The notes beneath the pieces were generated by a model. The model saw only the letters and a program-made list of their open reading frames with translations, searched no databases and had not been told where the DNA came from. A stretch of 64,000 bases of DNA from Planctomycetota bacterium. GTDB taxonomy: Bacteria; Planctomycetota; Planctomycetia; Isosphaerales; Isosphaeraceae. The stretch covers positions 1-64,000 of the forward strand of contig JAQGHR010000060.1 of assembly GCA_028291545.1 (NCBI GenBank), read 5' to 3'. A program made the position numbers and the translations under genes. The first letter of the stretch is position 1. Every line of letters begins with the position of its first letter. Shown here in pieces: positions 9,704-18,595 of the stretch.

Positions 9704-11368
9704 ATGATGTTCGCCCCCATGCTTTTCGCCCTTCTCGTCGCTTCGCCCGCCGCGGAGCGCACCGACACCCCGACGATTCTGGATTTCACATCCACGCACT
9801 GCGGCCCCTGCCAGCAGATGCGGCCCGCCCTGGAACAGCTCGTCAAGAACGGATACCCGATCAAGCCGGTCGATATCGACAAATCGCCGCGCATGGCCGA
9901 AAAATACCGGATCACCGGCGTCCCGACGTTCCTCGTGGTGGATGCCGATGGCCGCGAGCTGAACCGGCTCACCGGCTACTGCCCCGCCTCGGATATCGCA
10001 ACCCTCTATCGCAAGGCTCAAGCCAAGCTCGAATCGACCCAGAATACGGTCCTCCCCGCCGAAGAGACAGAGGACGACGAGAGCGACAACTCGGGGGAGG
10101 AGTCGGCCGAGACAGCCCGGAAGAATCCCAACCCGTGGGCAACCGTCGTGCGGATCAAGATCGACAATCCGCACTCGCACTCGGTCGAATTCGGATCGGG
10201 AACGATCATCCGCAGCACGCCGGACGAGACGATCATCCTGACGTGCGCGCATATCTTCAAAATTCAAGAAGCTCGCCGCCAGTATCCCCCCAACAAGTTT
10301 CCGCTCAAGATCGAGGTTCACCTCTCGGACGGGATGCTCCGCAAGCAATCCAGCGGCGACGCCCGCACGGGCTACCGCGCCGGCGTCCACATGGTGGATC
10401 GCTACCCGGGCGAGGCGATGGATTACGACTTCACGGGTGATGTGGGCCTGATTCGCATCCGTCCCGGCAAGCGGCTCCCGGCGACGCCGGTGGTCCCGGC
10501 GAGCTGGACGCCCAAGCCGAAGATGCGGATGACGACCGTCGGCTGTTCCTCGGGTCAGGACGCCACCGCGTGGTCCACCTGGATCACGAATCCCTTCGTC
10601 GGCAGCGTGGACGGCTTCGCCAATTACGAGGCGATCGAGTGCGCCTATGCCCCAAAGCAGGGCCGCTCGGGTGGCGGGCTTTATACTCAGGACGGCATGC
10701 TCGCCGGAGTCTGCGACTTCGCCGAGCCGAAGGGCGGTCATGGCCTTTACGCCACGCCTCGGACGATCTACAAGCTGCTCGATCGCAATAGCCTGACCGT
10801 CTGCTATGCCCCGGACTCCGGCCGGTCTCGGACCAAGGCCGGAACGCTCGTGGCCGACAATCGCACGCCTGGCCGCCAGCCCGCTCGAACCAACGTCGCG
10901 GACACGCTTCGGACCCAGAATCCGGATCCGGAGCCTCGCCCCAAGAAGCTCACGATCCCGCGGCCCGGCGACCTCGGCGTCGCCCCGATCGCGACGGCCG
11001 ACGAGGAGTCGGAGCGTCCCTCGCGATCCTCTGACGGCAGCCGTCGCAAGCCGGCCTGGTCGAACGGCGGCACGAGCACGGTCTCCGGTCACGAGAAACC
11101 CTTACGCAACGACGTCGACACGCCTCGCGTCCGCGTCGCGCTGGGGTCGGCGGATCGTAACCGAAAGCTTCGCGACGACGACGAGGCTCGCCCGCAACCG
11201 GCCGAGTTGAGCATGCCACCGAGCGTTGATCGCGACCCGTTCGAGGGCATCGACACGCCTCGCGAGGAGCGGTCGCGAAACGAATCGCCGACCGTCGCCA
11301 AGCCACGGGCCGGGAAGGCATGGCAACCGGCCAGGACCAGGACGGCACCCGATCCGGGCGCGCGTTAG
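9704..11368 (+). CDS. Secreted thioredoxin-domain / trypsin-like protease fusion
   Basis: 554 residues. After a short hydrophobic leader (MMFAPMLFALLVASPAAE) comes a thioredoxin fold with the redox motif HCGPC (about residues 28-32) and the cis-Pro region GVPTFLVVDADG. A linker rich in Glu/Ser leads to a chymotrypsin-like protease domain: His in ILTCAHIFK (about 175-183), Asp in DYDFTGDVGLIRI, and catalytic Ser in QGRSGGGLY. The last 180 residues are charged and proline/arginine-rich, probably disordered. The start is set by GGAAAGGAG at 9685-9693; longer frames upstream lack any leader. The product likely acts in the periplasm or on the cell surface. The combination of a disulfide-type domain and a protease in one chain is unusual. 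Confidence 0.8.
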   Translation: MMFAPMLFALLVASPAAERTDTPTILDFTSTHCGPCQQMRPALEQLVKNGYPIKPVDIDKSPRMAEKYRITGVPTFLVVDADGRELNRLTGYCPASDIATLYRKAQAKLESTQNTVLPAEETEDDESDNSGEESAETARKNPNPWATVVRIKIDNPHSHSVEFGSGTIIRSTPDETIILTCAHIFKIQEARRQYPPNKFPLKIEVHLSDGMLRKQSSGDARTGYRAGVHMVDRYPGEAMDYDFTGDVGLIRIRPGKRLPATPVVPASWTPKPKMRMTTVGCSSGQDATAWSTWITNPFVGSVDGFANYEAIECAYAPKQGRSGGGLYTQDGMLAGVCDFAEPKGGHGLYATPRTIYKLLDRNSLTVCYAPDSGRSRTKAGTLVADNRTPGRQPARTNVADTLRTQNPDPEPRPKKLTIPRPGDLGVAPIATADEESERPSRSSDGSRRKPAWSNGGTSTVSGHEKPLRNDVDTPRVRVALGSADRNRKLRDDDEARPQPAELSMPPSVDRDPFEGIDTPREERSRNESPTVAKPRAGKAWQPARTRTAPDPGAR

Positions 11369-11376
11369 CCCGCCGT

Positions 11377-11398
11377 ATCCGTTTGCAGACAAACGGAT
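11377..11398 (+). terminator. Short hairpin after the protease gene
   Basis: Perfect 9-bp arms (ATCCGTTTG / CAAACGGAT) with a 4-base loop, 9 bases after the stop codon at 11368. No strong T-run follows, so it is a probable but not classical terminator. Confidence 0.5.
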
Positions 11399-11444
11399 GC
11401 GTTCCCATTTAGCCTTTGATTCGCGCGACTGTTGTGGTCCAATC

Positions 11445-11496
11445 GGGGGACGGGGCCGCCACCTACCCACGCGTGTAGGAGGCGGCCCCGTCCCCC
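11445..11496 (+). promoter_or_regulatory. Very stable long hairpin upstream of adenylate kinase
   Basis: Two 22-base arms (11445-11466 and 11475-11496) pair with a single A-A mismatch around an 8-base loop; the outer 16 pairs are all GC-rich and perfect. It ends about 40 bases before the adk start. It could be a terminator, a transcript-stability element or a regulatory 5' leader structure. Confidence 0.5.
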
Positions 11497-11538
11497 GCTC
11501 GTCCATTCCATTCACTCCCGAAGGTCAGGAGTGTGCCT

Positions 11539-12210
11539 GTGCGCGAGAAAATCCCCCCAAATCATCTGGTGGTGTTCGGCCGTCCCGGCAGCGGGAAGAG
11601 CACCTTGGCCGAGCGACTCGGGAGCGAGTTCGGATATACGCTGATACGCACGGGCGAACTCCTTCGCGCCGCGATCCGCCGTCAGGATTTCTTGGGAAAA
11701 CGGGTCGAAGCCCACCTCGCCACCGGCGATCTCGTGCCCGATCCATTGATATTCGAGATGCTGGAGCAGCACCTCAAGGCACCCGGCATGCAGAAATTCT
11801 TATTCGATGGTTTCCCCCGGACGATGGGTCAGGTGCCGCTGCTGGAAGGATTTGAAAAGAAGCTCGGATTTCAGATTGGTGCCTATATCGATATTGCCGT
11901 CAGCCACGCCGAAGCCGTCGCCCGCATGACCGGCCGCCGCGTTTGCCCCATTTGCGGCGCAACCTATCACCTCATCGGCAAGCCCCCAAGAGTGGCCGAA
12001 ATCTGCGATAATGATGGTGCCCGCCTGGAGAAGCGCAAGGACGACACGCCCGAGGTCGTCGAGTTCCGCCAGAAAATTTTCGACGATTACGCGGTGCCGA
12101 TCTTGCGATATTATCAGGAGCACGCCCCAGAGCGCTTCTTCGTCGTCGACGGAGAACAGCCGTTGGAGGCCGTGTACGCGGTGACCGTGAGGGCGCTCGG
12201 GCTCGCCTAG
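11539..12210 (+). CDS. adk: Adenylate kinase / nucleoside monophosphate kinase
   Basis: About 223 residues, cytoplasmic; transfers phosphate between ATP and AMP. P-loop GRPGSGKST near the N-terminus, AMP-binding RTGELLR and DGFPRTMGQ, LID arginine in MTGRRVC. The LID carries a zinc-knuckle-like CPIC...CDND set, as in zinc-containing adenylate kinases. An AGGAG box at 11527-11531 is at ideal distance from the GTG at 11539, not from the GTG at 11533, so I prefer 11539. Flanked by two hairpins upstream. Some sequence features (EVVEFRQKIFDDYAVPILRYY) match planctomycete nucleoside monophosphate kinases; substrate other than AMP cannot be excluded. Confidence 0.82.
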   Translation: MREKIPPNHLVVFGRPGSGKSTLAERLGSEFGYTLIRTGELLRAAIRRQDFLGKRVEAHLATGDLVPDPLIFEMLEQHLKAPGMQKFLFDGFPRTMGQVPLLEGFEKKLGFQIGAYIDIAVSHAEAVARMTGRRVCPICGATYHLIGKPPRVAEICDNDGARLEKRKDDTPEVVEFRQKIFDDYAVPILRYYQEHAPERFFVVDGEQPLEAVYAVTVRALGLA

Positions 12211-12308
12211 TGGTCGATGTTGGAGCCCCCCTGGAGCCTATCCGAAGTCTTGCATTTCGGCTGACGGGAAGGCGCCCGGGATGGCCGCCCCCACCACGCG
12301 CCAACTCG

Positions 12309-14444
12309 TCAATTATTTTCCCCCACGAACCGGAGGAATCGGAATCCATCCGGCGACCCCTTGGGATGCAGGCGAATCGCTAGCTTGTACGTCCACTCCC
12401 AATCCTTGAACCAGTCTTTCGATGCCGGCTCCAGGACGACCAGTCTTGGATGCATCAGAGAGACCACCTGGCGTGTACCGAGGATGCGATCGACATTGAG
12501 GAGAGCCGGGCCTCGCCCCAACAATCCGGAGGGCTCTCCCATGGAAACGCTCTTGATCTTCGGCTCGAAGATCGTTGCCCAGAGCGCGATAGGCCCCGAA
12601 TTGCCAAGACTGAACACCTCCACCGCTGCGGGGTCCACCTCGGGAAGGGACCTCACTGCGGCCAGTCCTCGCCGAACATCCCACACTTGCATTCCCGCGA
12701 GGGTCTGGCCGAGCAACGCGAATCGGCGGCGGATCTGCGCGTCTTTCTTCGGGTCCCAGGCCGCAGGGCCGACGCCTCGCGGGAGGATGACGGCGAGATC
12801 GTCTCCTCGAAGCGCGATGCCCCGGAGAAAGACAGGCGAGCCGTGTTCGGGACCTTCGCGAAAAGGCTCGAACGACGTCTGGCGATCCGGTTCGGAAAGC
12901 CAGGTCCAGTAGGATTTCCACTCGGCCTCGTCGAACACCCCCTCACGAACGCCCCGCTTCCTGGCGTCGGGTCTGGGCTTGTCCGGCTTCTCCGAAAGAA
13001 GCCACATCCGCAGGCGGACGCCGTCTTGCGACGCGTAGTCGATGGCCCGCAGCCTGAGTCCGTCCTTCACCATATCCACGATCACCTTGGCATCGAGAGG
13101 CACCTCCTGGCCCTCTTTCGGCCAGCCCGCGAAGGTCTTGGCGCGAAGGTCCTTGAACCATCGTGCTTTCAAGACTTCCAGACGCTCGAGCGCCACCTCA
13201 TTTTCCGCGTCCCCAGGCACCGGCGGCTCCTTCGCCTTCGCCACAAACGTCTCGTGAATCGTTGCGTTCCTGCTATCCGCCAACACTTCGCCAGCCTTGA
13301 GCACCTTCAAATCCTCGATCGGCACCCTCCGGTCAGGCTCCTCGATCCTCGCGTCGGCCTTGCCCTTCAGGTACTTCTCGAAAAACGCAAACGCCGGATG
13401 CCGCAATTCCACCGTATCCGCGTGGCCGCCCTTGCCGATGACGAGGGAAAGGCGGTCGTTCGCGCCGTACCATTGATAGACCTTCCCCGCCTGGGCATGG
13501 ATCCGCCGAACACCGTCCTCGGGAAAGATCGGGTCCTTGTCGGTGTTCTCGATGAGAAGAGGCTTCGGAGCAACCAGCGCGGCGACCATCGGGAAATCCC
13601 AGCGCTCGGTGTTGATGAAATACATGCAGTCGCAATGGCCTTCGATGACACCGTTAACCACGTGATTCTGCAGATCGGTGATGCCCGCAACGGGGCAGAC
13701 CGCCGCGACGCGGTCGTCGATCGCGCCAACCCACCACGAGGTCGCGCCGCCGCCGGATCGACCGGTCACGCCGATTTTCGAGGGATCGACATCTTTACGA
13801 GAGACGAGGTAGTCGATCCCGCGAACGGCGTTCCACGCCTCGACACCGGCCGGGGTGTAGCCGCGGGATTGCCACCACCACATGCCTTCGCGCGCGGTGC
13901 CGTGGTGGAGGCCGGGCACCTCGCCGAGCTGGAGGGTATCGACGATCAGGCAGACGTATCCGTTGGCGGCGAACCAGGCGGCGTGGTGCTGGTAGTGGGC
14001 CTTGTTGCCATAGATCACGCCGTCCTTCTTCACCTCAGAATGGCCGCAGACGTAGAGGATCGCGGGCAGGGGCTTATCGATGTTCTTGGGGCGGTAGAGA
14101 TTGGCCGTGACGTAGAGGCCGGGGACCGACTGGTAGAGGATGTTCTCCACGACGAAGTCGGGACGCTCGACCGTTCGGCGAACTTCCAACTTCAGGTCGC
14201 CTCTCGGCGGCTCCGGCCAGAGGCCGAGCATGGCCTTGAACTGGCGCTGAAGCTCGGGACGTTTCGCCTTCCAGACTTCGGCCGAGTCGATCCCCAGGAG
14301 GGGTTTCGCGGCGATTCGCGCGGTCTCCACGCGGAAGTATTCGGCGAGGGGCGGTCCCTCTGCTCGAACCACCGCAAGCGAGAAAACGGCGAGTCCGCAA
14401 GCCATCGGGATCGACGTGCGCATCGGCAGGCTCCGCATCGCCAC
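12309..14444 (-). CDS. Secreted alpha/beta hydrolase, acetylxylan-esterase-like
   Basis: 711 residues. The N-terminus (MACGLAVFSLAVVRAEG) is a signal peptide. A first alpha/beta-hydrolase domain contains the strand and loop LPAILYVCGHSE and the nucleophile elbow GVTGRSGGGATSWW (about residues 245-258) with a downstream Asp and His (GKGGHADTVELRHPAF) that may complete the triad. A second, weaker hydrolase-like half follows (VEVFSLGNSGPIALW). Proteins of this two-lobed kind are common in planctomycetes and are usually annotated as acetylxylan esterase or prolyl oligopeptidase-like. Likely role is breakdown of acylated polysaccharides outside the cytoplasm; the substrate is not inferable. Confidence 0.78.
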   Translation of the reverse strand: MAMRSLPMRTSIPMACGLAVFSLAVVRAEGPPLAEYFRVETARIAAKPLLGIDSAEVWKAKRPELQRQFKAMLGLWPEPPRGDLKLEVRRTVERPDFVVENILYQSVPGLYVTANLYRPKNIDKPLPAILYVCGHSEVKKDGVIYGNKAHYQHHAAWFAANGYVCLIVDTLQLGEVPGLHHGTAREGMWWWQSRGYTPAGVEAWNAVRGIDYLVSRKDVDPSKIGVTGRSGGGATSWWVGAIDDRVAAVCPVAGITDLQNHVVNGVIEGHCDCMYFINTERWDFPMVAALVAPKPLLIENTDKDPIFPEDGVRRIHAQAGKVYQWYGANDRLSLVIGKGGHADTVELRHPAFAFFEKYLKGKADARIEEPDRRVPIEDLKVLKAGEVLADSRNATIHETFVAKAKEPPVPGDAENEVALERLEVLKARWFKDLRAKTFAGWPKEGQEVPLDAKVIVDMVKDGLRLRAIDYASQDGVRLRMWLLSEKPDKPRPDARKRGVREGVFDEAEWKSYWTWLSEPDRQTSFEPFREGPEHGSPVFLRGIALRGDDLAVILPRGVGPAAWDPKKDAQIRRRFALLGQTLAGMQVWDVRRGLAAVRSLPEVDPAAVEVFSLGNSGPIALWATIFEPKIKSVSMGEPSGLLGRGPALLNVDRILGTRQVVSLMHPRLVVLEPASKDWFKDWEWTYKLAIRLHPKGSPDGFRFLRFVGENN

Positions 14445-14549
14445 GCAAACGCGAGGGATTCGCGAAGAGGCCGGGCGATGCCCACCATTGGACCGGGCGC
14501 GGGATGCAAGGGCAACGGAGAACCCGGCTGCCGGGGGGAGGCTGACCGA

Positions 14550-15380
14550 TCAGGAGTTAGCCGGCAGGTCGCGCAGGTTGAACGCGACATAGCCGAGGAT
14601 CAGGCCCGCAAGGCCGATCCCGCCCAGGATCTCGACATTGAGCGGGAGCCGGGCCGCCCTGAGCGCCGACTCGACGGGATCATAAGCGGTGAAGATCGAC
14701 ACCTTCTCCAGCCATTTCCAGTTTTCGAGGACCGGCACGTTCGCGATGATATTGGCGATGAACATCGCGAGAGTCAGCGTCGAGGCCACGAGGTTCGGGC
14801 GCCATCGCACGATGTCCATCGAGGAGAAGAAGAAGGCGTAACCGAAGATCGCGACGGCGAAGGCCATCACGTTCAAGCACGGGAAAAGGATCTTCATGAG
14901 CGACGGGGGCGCCTCGATGAAATTGAATCGATTTCCGACCAGGATGCCCCCGACCATCGCCCCGGCAAGGATCGCGATCCCGATAAACGCCGTCAGGACC
15001 TGCGCGGTGAGGAATGTATTTCGAGAGATGGGGCGCGAGAGCACCAGGTCGAGCGAGCCTTTCTCCAGCTCTCCGCCGACCGCCGCTGAGCCGCGAGCGA
15101 TCGGCCACATCGCGATGATCAGGACCACGAACGGGTGCCGCCACCACATGATCTCAAGCGACGTGGAACTTCCGTCGGCCGACGCCCCGCCGATCCCGCG
15201 ACTCATCGCCTGTCTACGCATCTGGGCGAACTCGTCCCCGCGAGCGCGGCCCATATTCTCCATCCGGTTGGTGGCGAAGACGAACAGCCAGATCAGGCCG
15301 AAGAGCGCGACGGCCGAGATGCCCAGGAGCCATCGCGACTCGACCAGTTGCTTGCGGACCAGGGCGAACAGGGGAGTCAT
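14550..15380 (-). CDS. ABC-2 type transporter permease
   Basis: 276 residues with six hydrophobic segments. A short cytoplasmic stretch GGELEKGSLDLVLSRPISR (about residues 88-106) is the coupling-helix motif typical of ABC-2 permeases. Its start codon at 15380 overlaps the stop of the ATPase gene by 4 bases (ATGA), so the two are translationally coupled and form one exporter. Confidence 0.82.
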   Translation of the reverse strand: MTPLFALVRKQLVESRWLLGISAVALFGLIWLFVFATNRMENMGRARGDEFAQMRRQAMSRGIGGASADGSSTSLEIMWWRHPFVVLIIAMWPIARGSAAVGGELEKGSLDLVLSRPISRNTFLTAQVLTAFIGIAILAGAMVGGILVGNRFNFIEAPPSLMKILFPCLNVMAFAVAIFGYAFFFSSMDIVRWRPNLVASTLTLAMFIANIIANVPVLENWKWLEKVSIFTAYDPVESALRAARLPLNVEILGGIGLAGLILGYVAFNLRDLPANS

Positions 15381-16282
15381 TTGCCGTTGACCTCATCTTG
15401 GTCGTCTTTGACGTCCGGCCCGTGATACTGGTCGTAAAGCGACTTCAAATCCTCGGTGCCGATGGCCAGATCGGCGACGGGCTGAGTCCCGAGCCAGGCG
15501 AGAAGGGCGGGAGCATCGCCCCGATGTTCCATCAAGACCGTGTCGCCGTTCCGCTCGCGGACCCCGAGTTCCAGTTCCTCGGGAAACGTCTCGGGAATCG
15601 CGCCGACGAACTTCACGAGCAGCATCCGCAGGTTGCGTCGGGCGTGCATGTCCTCGACGTGCATCAGGCGGCCCTTGCGCATGATGGCGACGCGATCGGC
15701 GACCTGCTCGACCTCGGAGAGCACGTGGCCGGAGAAGATGACGGTCTGCCCGGCCTTGCGGGCGTCGATCACCAGGTTGAGCACGTCCTGGCGGGCGGAC
15801 GGGTCGAGGGCGGAGGTCGGCTCGTCGAGGATCAGGATATCCACCGGGTCCGCGAACGCCTGCGAAAGCGCGAGCTTCTGCTTCATGCCCGTCGAGAACG
15901 TGCGGACCTTGCGCCTGAGGTCCAGCTTCATGATCGATTCGGCGATCGCCACGGCGCGGTCGATCCCGGCACCGCCGCGGAGATCGCTGAGAAATTTGAG
16001 GATGCCGAATCCGGTCATGTGACCGTACAGGCGTAACTCGCCCGGAAGATACGAGACGTAGCGGCGGACCTCCAGGCTATCTTTCCAGCACGCGAAGCCG
16101 GCGACTTCCGCCCGTCCGGCCGTCGGCTTGAGCAGGCCGAGAAGGAGGCGGATGGTCGTGGTCTTTCCCGAGCCGTTCGGACCGAGCAGGCCGTAGACCT
16201 CGCCGCGGCGGACCTCCATCGTCACGTCGCGAAGCGCCTTGACCTTACCGTAATGCTTCGTCAGCCCGTGTGTCGCTATCAT
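15377..16282 (-). CDS. ABC transporter ATP-binding protein
   Basis: 301-residue nucleotide-binding subunit. Walker A GPNGSGKTTTIRLLLG (about residues 38-53), signature FSTGMKQKLALSQAF, Walker B ILILDEPTSALDPSA, and switch His in FSGHVLSEVEQVADR are all intact. The start is the ATG at 16282 with GGGAG directly upstream; a longer frame to 16423 adds no family sequence. The C-terminal 80 residues form the extra domain seen in drug/lipid-type ABC-2 ATPases. It pairs with the overlapping permease at 14550-15380. Substrate unknown. Confidence 0.88.
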   Translation of the reverse strand: MIATHGLTKHYGKVKALRDVTMEVRRGEVYGLLGPNGSGKTTTIRLLLGLLKPTAGRAEVAGFACWKDSLEVRRYVSYLPGELRLYGHMTGFGILKFLSDLRGGAGIDRAVAIAESIMKLDLRRKVRTFSTGMKQKLALSQAFADPVDILILDEPTSALDPSARQDVLNLVIDARKAGQTVIFSGHVLSEVEQVADRVAIMRKGRLMHVEDMHARRNLRMLLVKFVGAIPETFPEELELGVRERNGDTVLMEHRGDAPALLAWLGTQPVADLAIGTEDLKSLYDQYHGPDVKDDQDEVNGK

Positions 16283-16752
16283 CTCCCGCCTCTTGACCGG
16301 ACCGTCACCCCGCCGCCGATCGACTGTGAGCGTCGCGTCGGAGATCAGGGTAACCGTCGTGGCCCTCGGCCGCAACTGCGCGAGTGAGGATCTCGCTGCC
16401 ATTCCATGAAACATGCGGGGCACATCGAGTGCCTCGAACGCGAGCCGATCGTCGTTCCGTCTGCCGACCCGATAAAACGTTTAAAAAAGGAAAATGCCCA
16501 TTGATTGTTTTTTTAGGAATGTTTAGCATTTTAACGTTGCCACAGTACATCTGGAGTGACAGAATTCCCGAAGTCGTCGAGAGTCCTATTTTTAGGCTAA
16601 TGCGGGCAGACGTTGGAACCGGGACGTCGTTTCAGATCGTCGACAGCCCCTTTCGGTCATGGTCGGGTTGCCCATGAGGCGGGATTGGCGATGGGCCGAG
16701 CGATGGAGCACGGCCTCGTGGTAACGGTGATGCTATCCCCTGAGGTATCAGG
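16283..16752. other. 470-base gap with an AT-rich island
   Basis: No convincing gene. Bases 16470-16545 form an island rich in A and T runs, unlike its surroundings. It may hold divergent promoters for the ABC operon (minus) and the small gene at 16753 (plus), but I cannot identify clear -35/-10 boxes. Confidence 0.35.
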
Positions 16753-16983
16753 ATGTTATTCACAAGCGATGCACGGGCCGACAAATTCCATCTCAGCCGA
16801 TTGCTGAGCTATGACCCCCCGCCCTCCGAACGAAACGCGGCGCACTGGCGAATCAACGGATATGGCGCGACGATCTTCATCTGGACCGCGGCCGAGTGGG
16901 AACTGCTGGAGGAGCGACCCTCCGACGCCCAGTATTACCCGTGCGGCATCTGGTGCGCACTCCGACTCGACGGGCCTACTTAG
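16753..16983 (+). CDS. Small hypothetical protein
   Basis: 76 residues, mixed composition with several Trp and Tyr and normal codon use, which is unlike the shadow frames around it. A GAGG box lies a few bases before the ATG. No domain recognised. It is alone between two minus-strand operons. Confidence 0.5.
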   Translation: MLFTSDARADKFHLSRLLSYDPPPSERNAAHWRINGYGATIFIWTAAEWELLEERPSDAQYYPCGIWCALRLDGPT

Positions 16984-17050
16984 AATCATTCGTCGGACTC
17001 GGCGAGCCCGGCAAGAGATTCTCTATTCTCGTTCTGTCCTCGCCGCGGGT

Positions 17051-17974
17051 CTAACTAGGCACCGCCCATAAGCTCCCGACGGCTCTGGGATTATCGCTGA
17101 AGAGGCCCGCGATGCCCAGAATCCTCAGGTGCGCGGCCAGGCCGTCGGGGCGCGCATCATTAACTGTGTAAACGAACACCGGCACCCGACCTTCATGGCG
17201 GTCGAGCGATCGCAGGGCGTCCGCCGAGGGGGCGGTCAGATAATTCAGCGAATCGCTCCCCAGGGCCTGCGCCGAGGTATGAAAAAAGTCTGCCCCGATC
17301 AAATCGCGTACATAAGCGGAATAGTGATGCAGAGGCGTCTCGCAGAGCGCCCCACAGGCGATGTCAGGCCGATGGGCCGCCGCGCGCGCCACGTCGTCAT
17401 GATCGAACGACGAGATCAGGACTCGATCGGCCGTCCCGGTGTGATCGATGTCGGAAAAGACGGCGGCGAGGAGTCTCGGGTCCGCCTCTGGGAAGGTCTT
17501 CAGCTCGACGTTGACTCGCCAGTCCAGGTCGCGAGTCAACCGCAAGGCGTCAATCAGGCTCGGGACCCGGACCGTTCCCGCGCCGAACCGAGACCGATCG
17601 GCATCCGGGAGCGAATCGAGGGTTCCGAACCCACCGGCCGTGCGATGACCGCCGGCCGGATCGACGAACCATGAACCGGCGTCGAGTTGCCTGATCTCAT
17701 GCCAGGTGAAATCCGTGACGCGAAAGCCGGTGAGCGCGCGAGGGTCGCCCGCGAACCTCTCGGCGACGTTCGTCGTTCGGATCAACGATTCGTCGTGGAT
17801 CACGACCGGGACGCCGTCCTGACTGAGATGAACATCCAGCTCCCACGCGAACGCGCCGCTGGCCCGGCCAAGGATCGCCGCGTCGAGCGTGTTCTCGGGC
17901 GCGTGGCAGGAATCGCCACGATGGGCAATGATGACGGGATGATCGGCGGGTCGGATCTCTCGGAATGCGTTCAA
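17051..17974 (-). CDS. Glycerophosphodiester phosphodiesterase
   Basis: 307 residues, GDPD-type TIM barrel that hydrolyses glycerophosphodiesters to glycerol-3-phosphate and an alcohol. Key residues: IAHRGDSCHAPENT at residues 17-30 (catalytic His and Glu of PENT), ELDVHLSQDGVPVVIHDESL (metal-binding Glu-Asp and second His), NVELKTF (Glu) in the middle and VFVYTVND near the end. The start is a TTG at 17974 that overlaps the stop of the upstream small secreted protein by 4 bases, suggesting coupling. No signal peptide, so cytoplasmic. Confidence 0.85.
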   Translation of the reverse strand: MNAFREIRPADHPVIIAHRGDSCHAPENTLDAAILGRASGAFAWELDVHLSQDGVPVVIHDESLIRTTNVAERFAGDPRALTGFRVTDFTWHEIRQLDAGSWFVDPAGGHRTAGGFGTLDSLPDADRSRFGAGTVRVPSLIDALRLTRDLDWRVNVELKTFPEADPRLLAAVFSDIDHTGTADRVLISSFDHDDVARAAAHRPDIACGALCETPLHHYSAYVRDLIGADFFHTSAQALGSDSLNYLTAPSADALRSLDRHEGRVPVFVYTVNDARPDGLAAHLRILGIAGLFSDNPRAVGSLWAVPS

Positions 17975-18312
17975 CGGGACCGCCGCGAATGCGTGTTCCT
18001 ACGGATTACGTCGCCCAAGGGCACGAGCGTATTGACCGTCCTGGGCGGGGAAACGTACCCCGAGAAGCCCGGCATCGGTTGAACCGAACCTTGATACAGG
18101 CCATACGGGGAATAGGCCACGCTGGACCCGCCCCATCCTGTCGACCATGGGTCCGAGACGACCGGAGCGACCGAGACCGACCCGAGGCTATGGTACTGGA
18201 ACTGCTGCGACCAGCCGCCCGGCACGATGCCCTGGGCGCGCGCTTCTCCGGTCAAACCAACGAGCGTCATGAACACGACAGAGCCCAGAGCGAGACCCAC
18301 GCGCCGCGACAT
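17971..18312 (-). CDS. Small secreted hypothetical protein
   Basis: 113 residues starting [14 protein letters not shown], with a cleavable signal peptide ending ARAQ. The mature part is rich in Ser, Gly, Tyr and Pro. A GGAGG box lies 7 bases before the ATG at 18312, which fixes the start. It overlaps the glycerophosphodiesterase gene by 4 bases. Family not recognised. Confidence 0.55.
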   Translation of the reverse strand: MSRRVGLALGSVVFMTLVGLTGEARAQGIVPGGWSQQFQYHSLGSVSVAPVVSDPWSTGWGGSSVAYSPYGLYQGSVQPMPGFSGYVSPPRTVNTLVPLGDVIRRNTHSRRSR

Positions 18313-18482
18313 GATCCGTCCTCCGCCATCGTGGCCATCCGATCGAGCGCCCTGCCCGCTCTGCCCGGCCTGAATGGCATTATCCGTAAATCCCGACGAG
18401 TTGGAAAGCCCCATCCCCCCAATCCCGTCCGGTCGGGGCTTGACAGTTGGTGAGATCGTACCCAAGAATGCAGGTCATTGAG

Positions 18483-18556
18483 GTGCCCGTAGCTCAATTG
18501 GATAGAGCGTCGGCCTCCGAAGCCGAAGGTTGCAGGTTCAAATCCCGCCGGGCATA
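18483..18556 (+). tRNA. tRNA-Arg (anticodon CCG)
   Basis: 74-base cloverleaf: acceptor stem 18483-18489 pairs with 18549-18555 (one G-U at the end), D arm GCTC...GAGC, anticodon stem TCGGC/GCCGA with loop CTCCGAA giving anticodon CCG (reads CGG), and T arm with GGTTCAAATCC (one A-C mismatch in the stem). CCA is not encoded. It stands between two minus-strand genes; no integrated element abuts it. Confidence 0.92.
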
Positions 18557-18595
18557 TTTGGTAGTGCGTGTTGGAGCGACCCTCTCGGCTCTCCT

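Noticed and set aside
9267-9707. Open frame upstream of the thioredoxin-protease gene
   Set aside because: No ribosome site, basic and proline-rich text and no domain.
12450-15089. 879-codon open frame on the plus strand opposite the esterase and permease
   Set aside because: Spans two unrelated genes and has no recognisable domains; GC-rich shadow.
18483-18556. tRNA-Arg as phage attachment site
   Set aside because: Both sides are host-like genes, with no partial tRNA copy seen near 29,120 or the window end.
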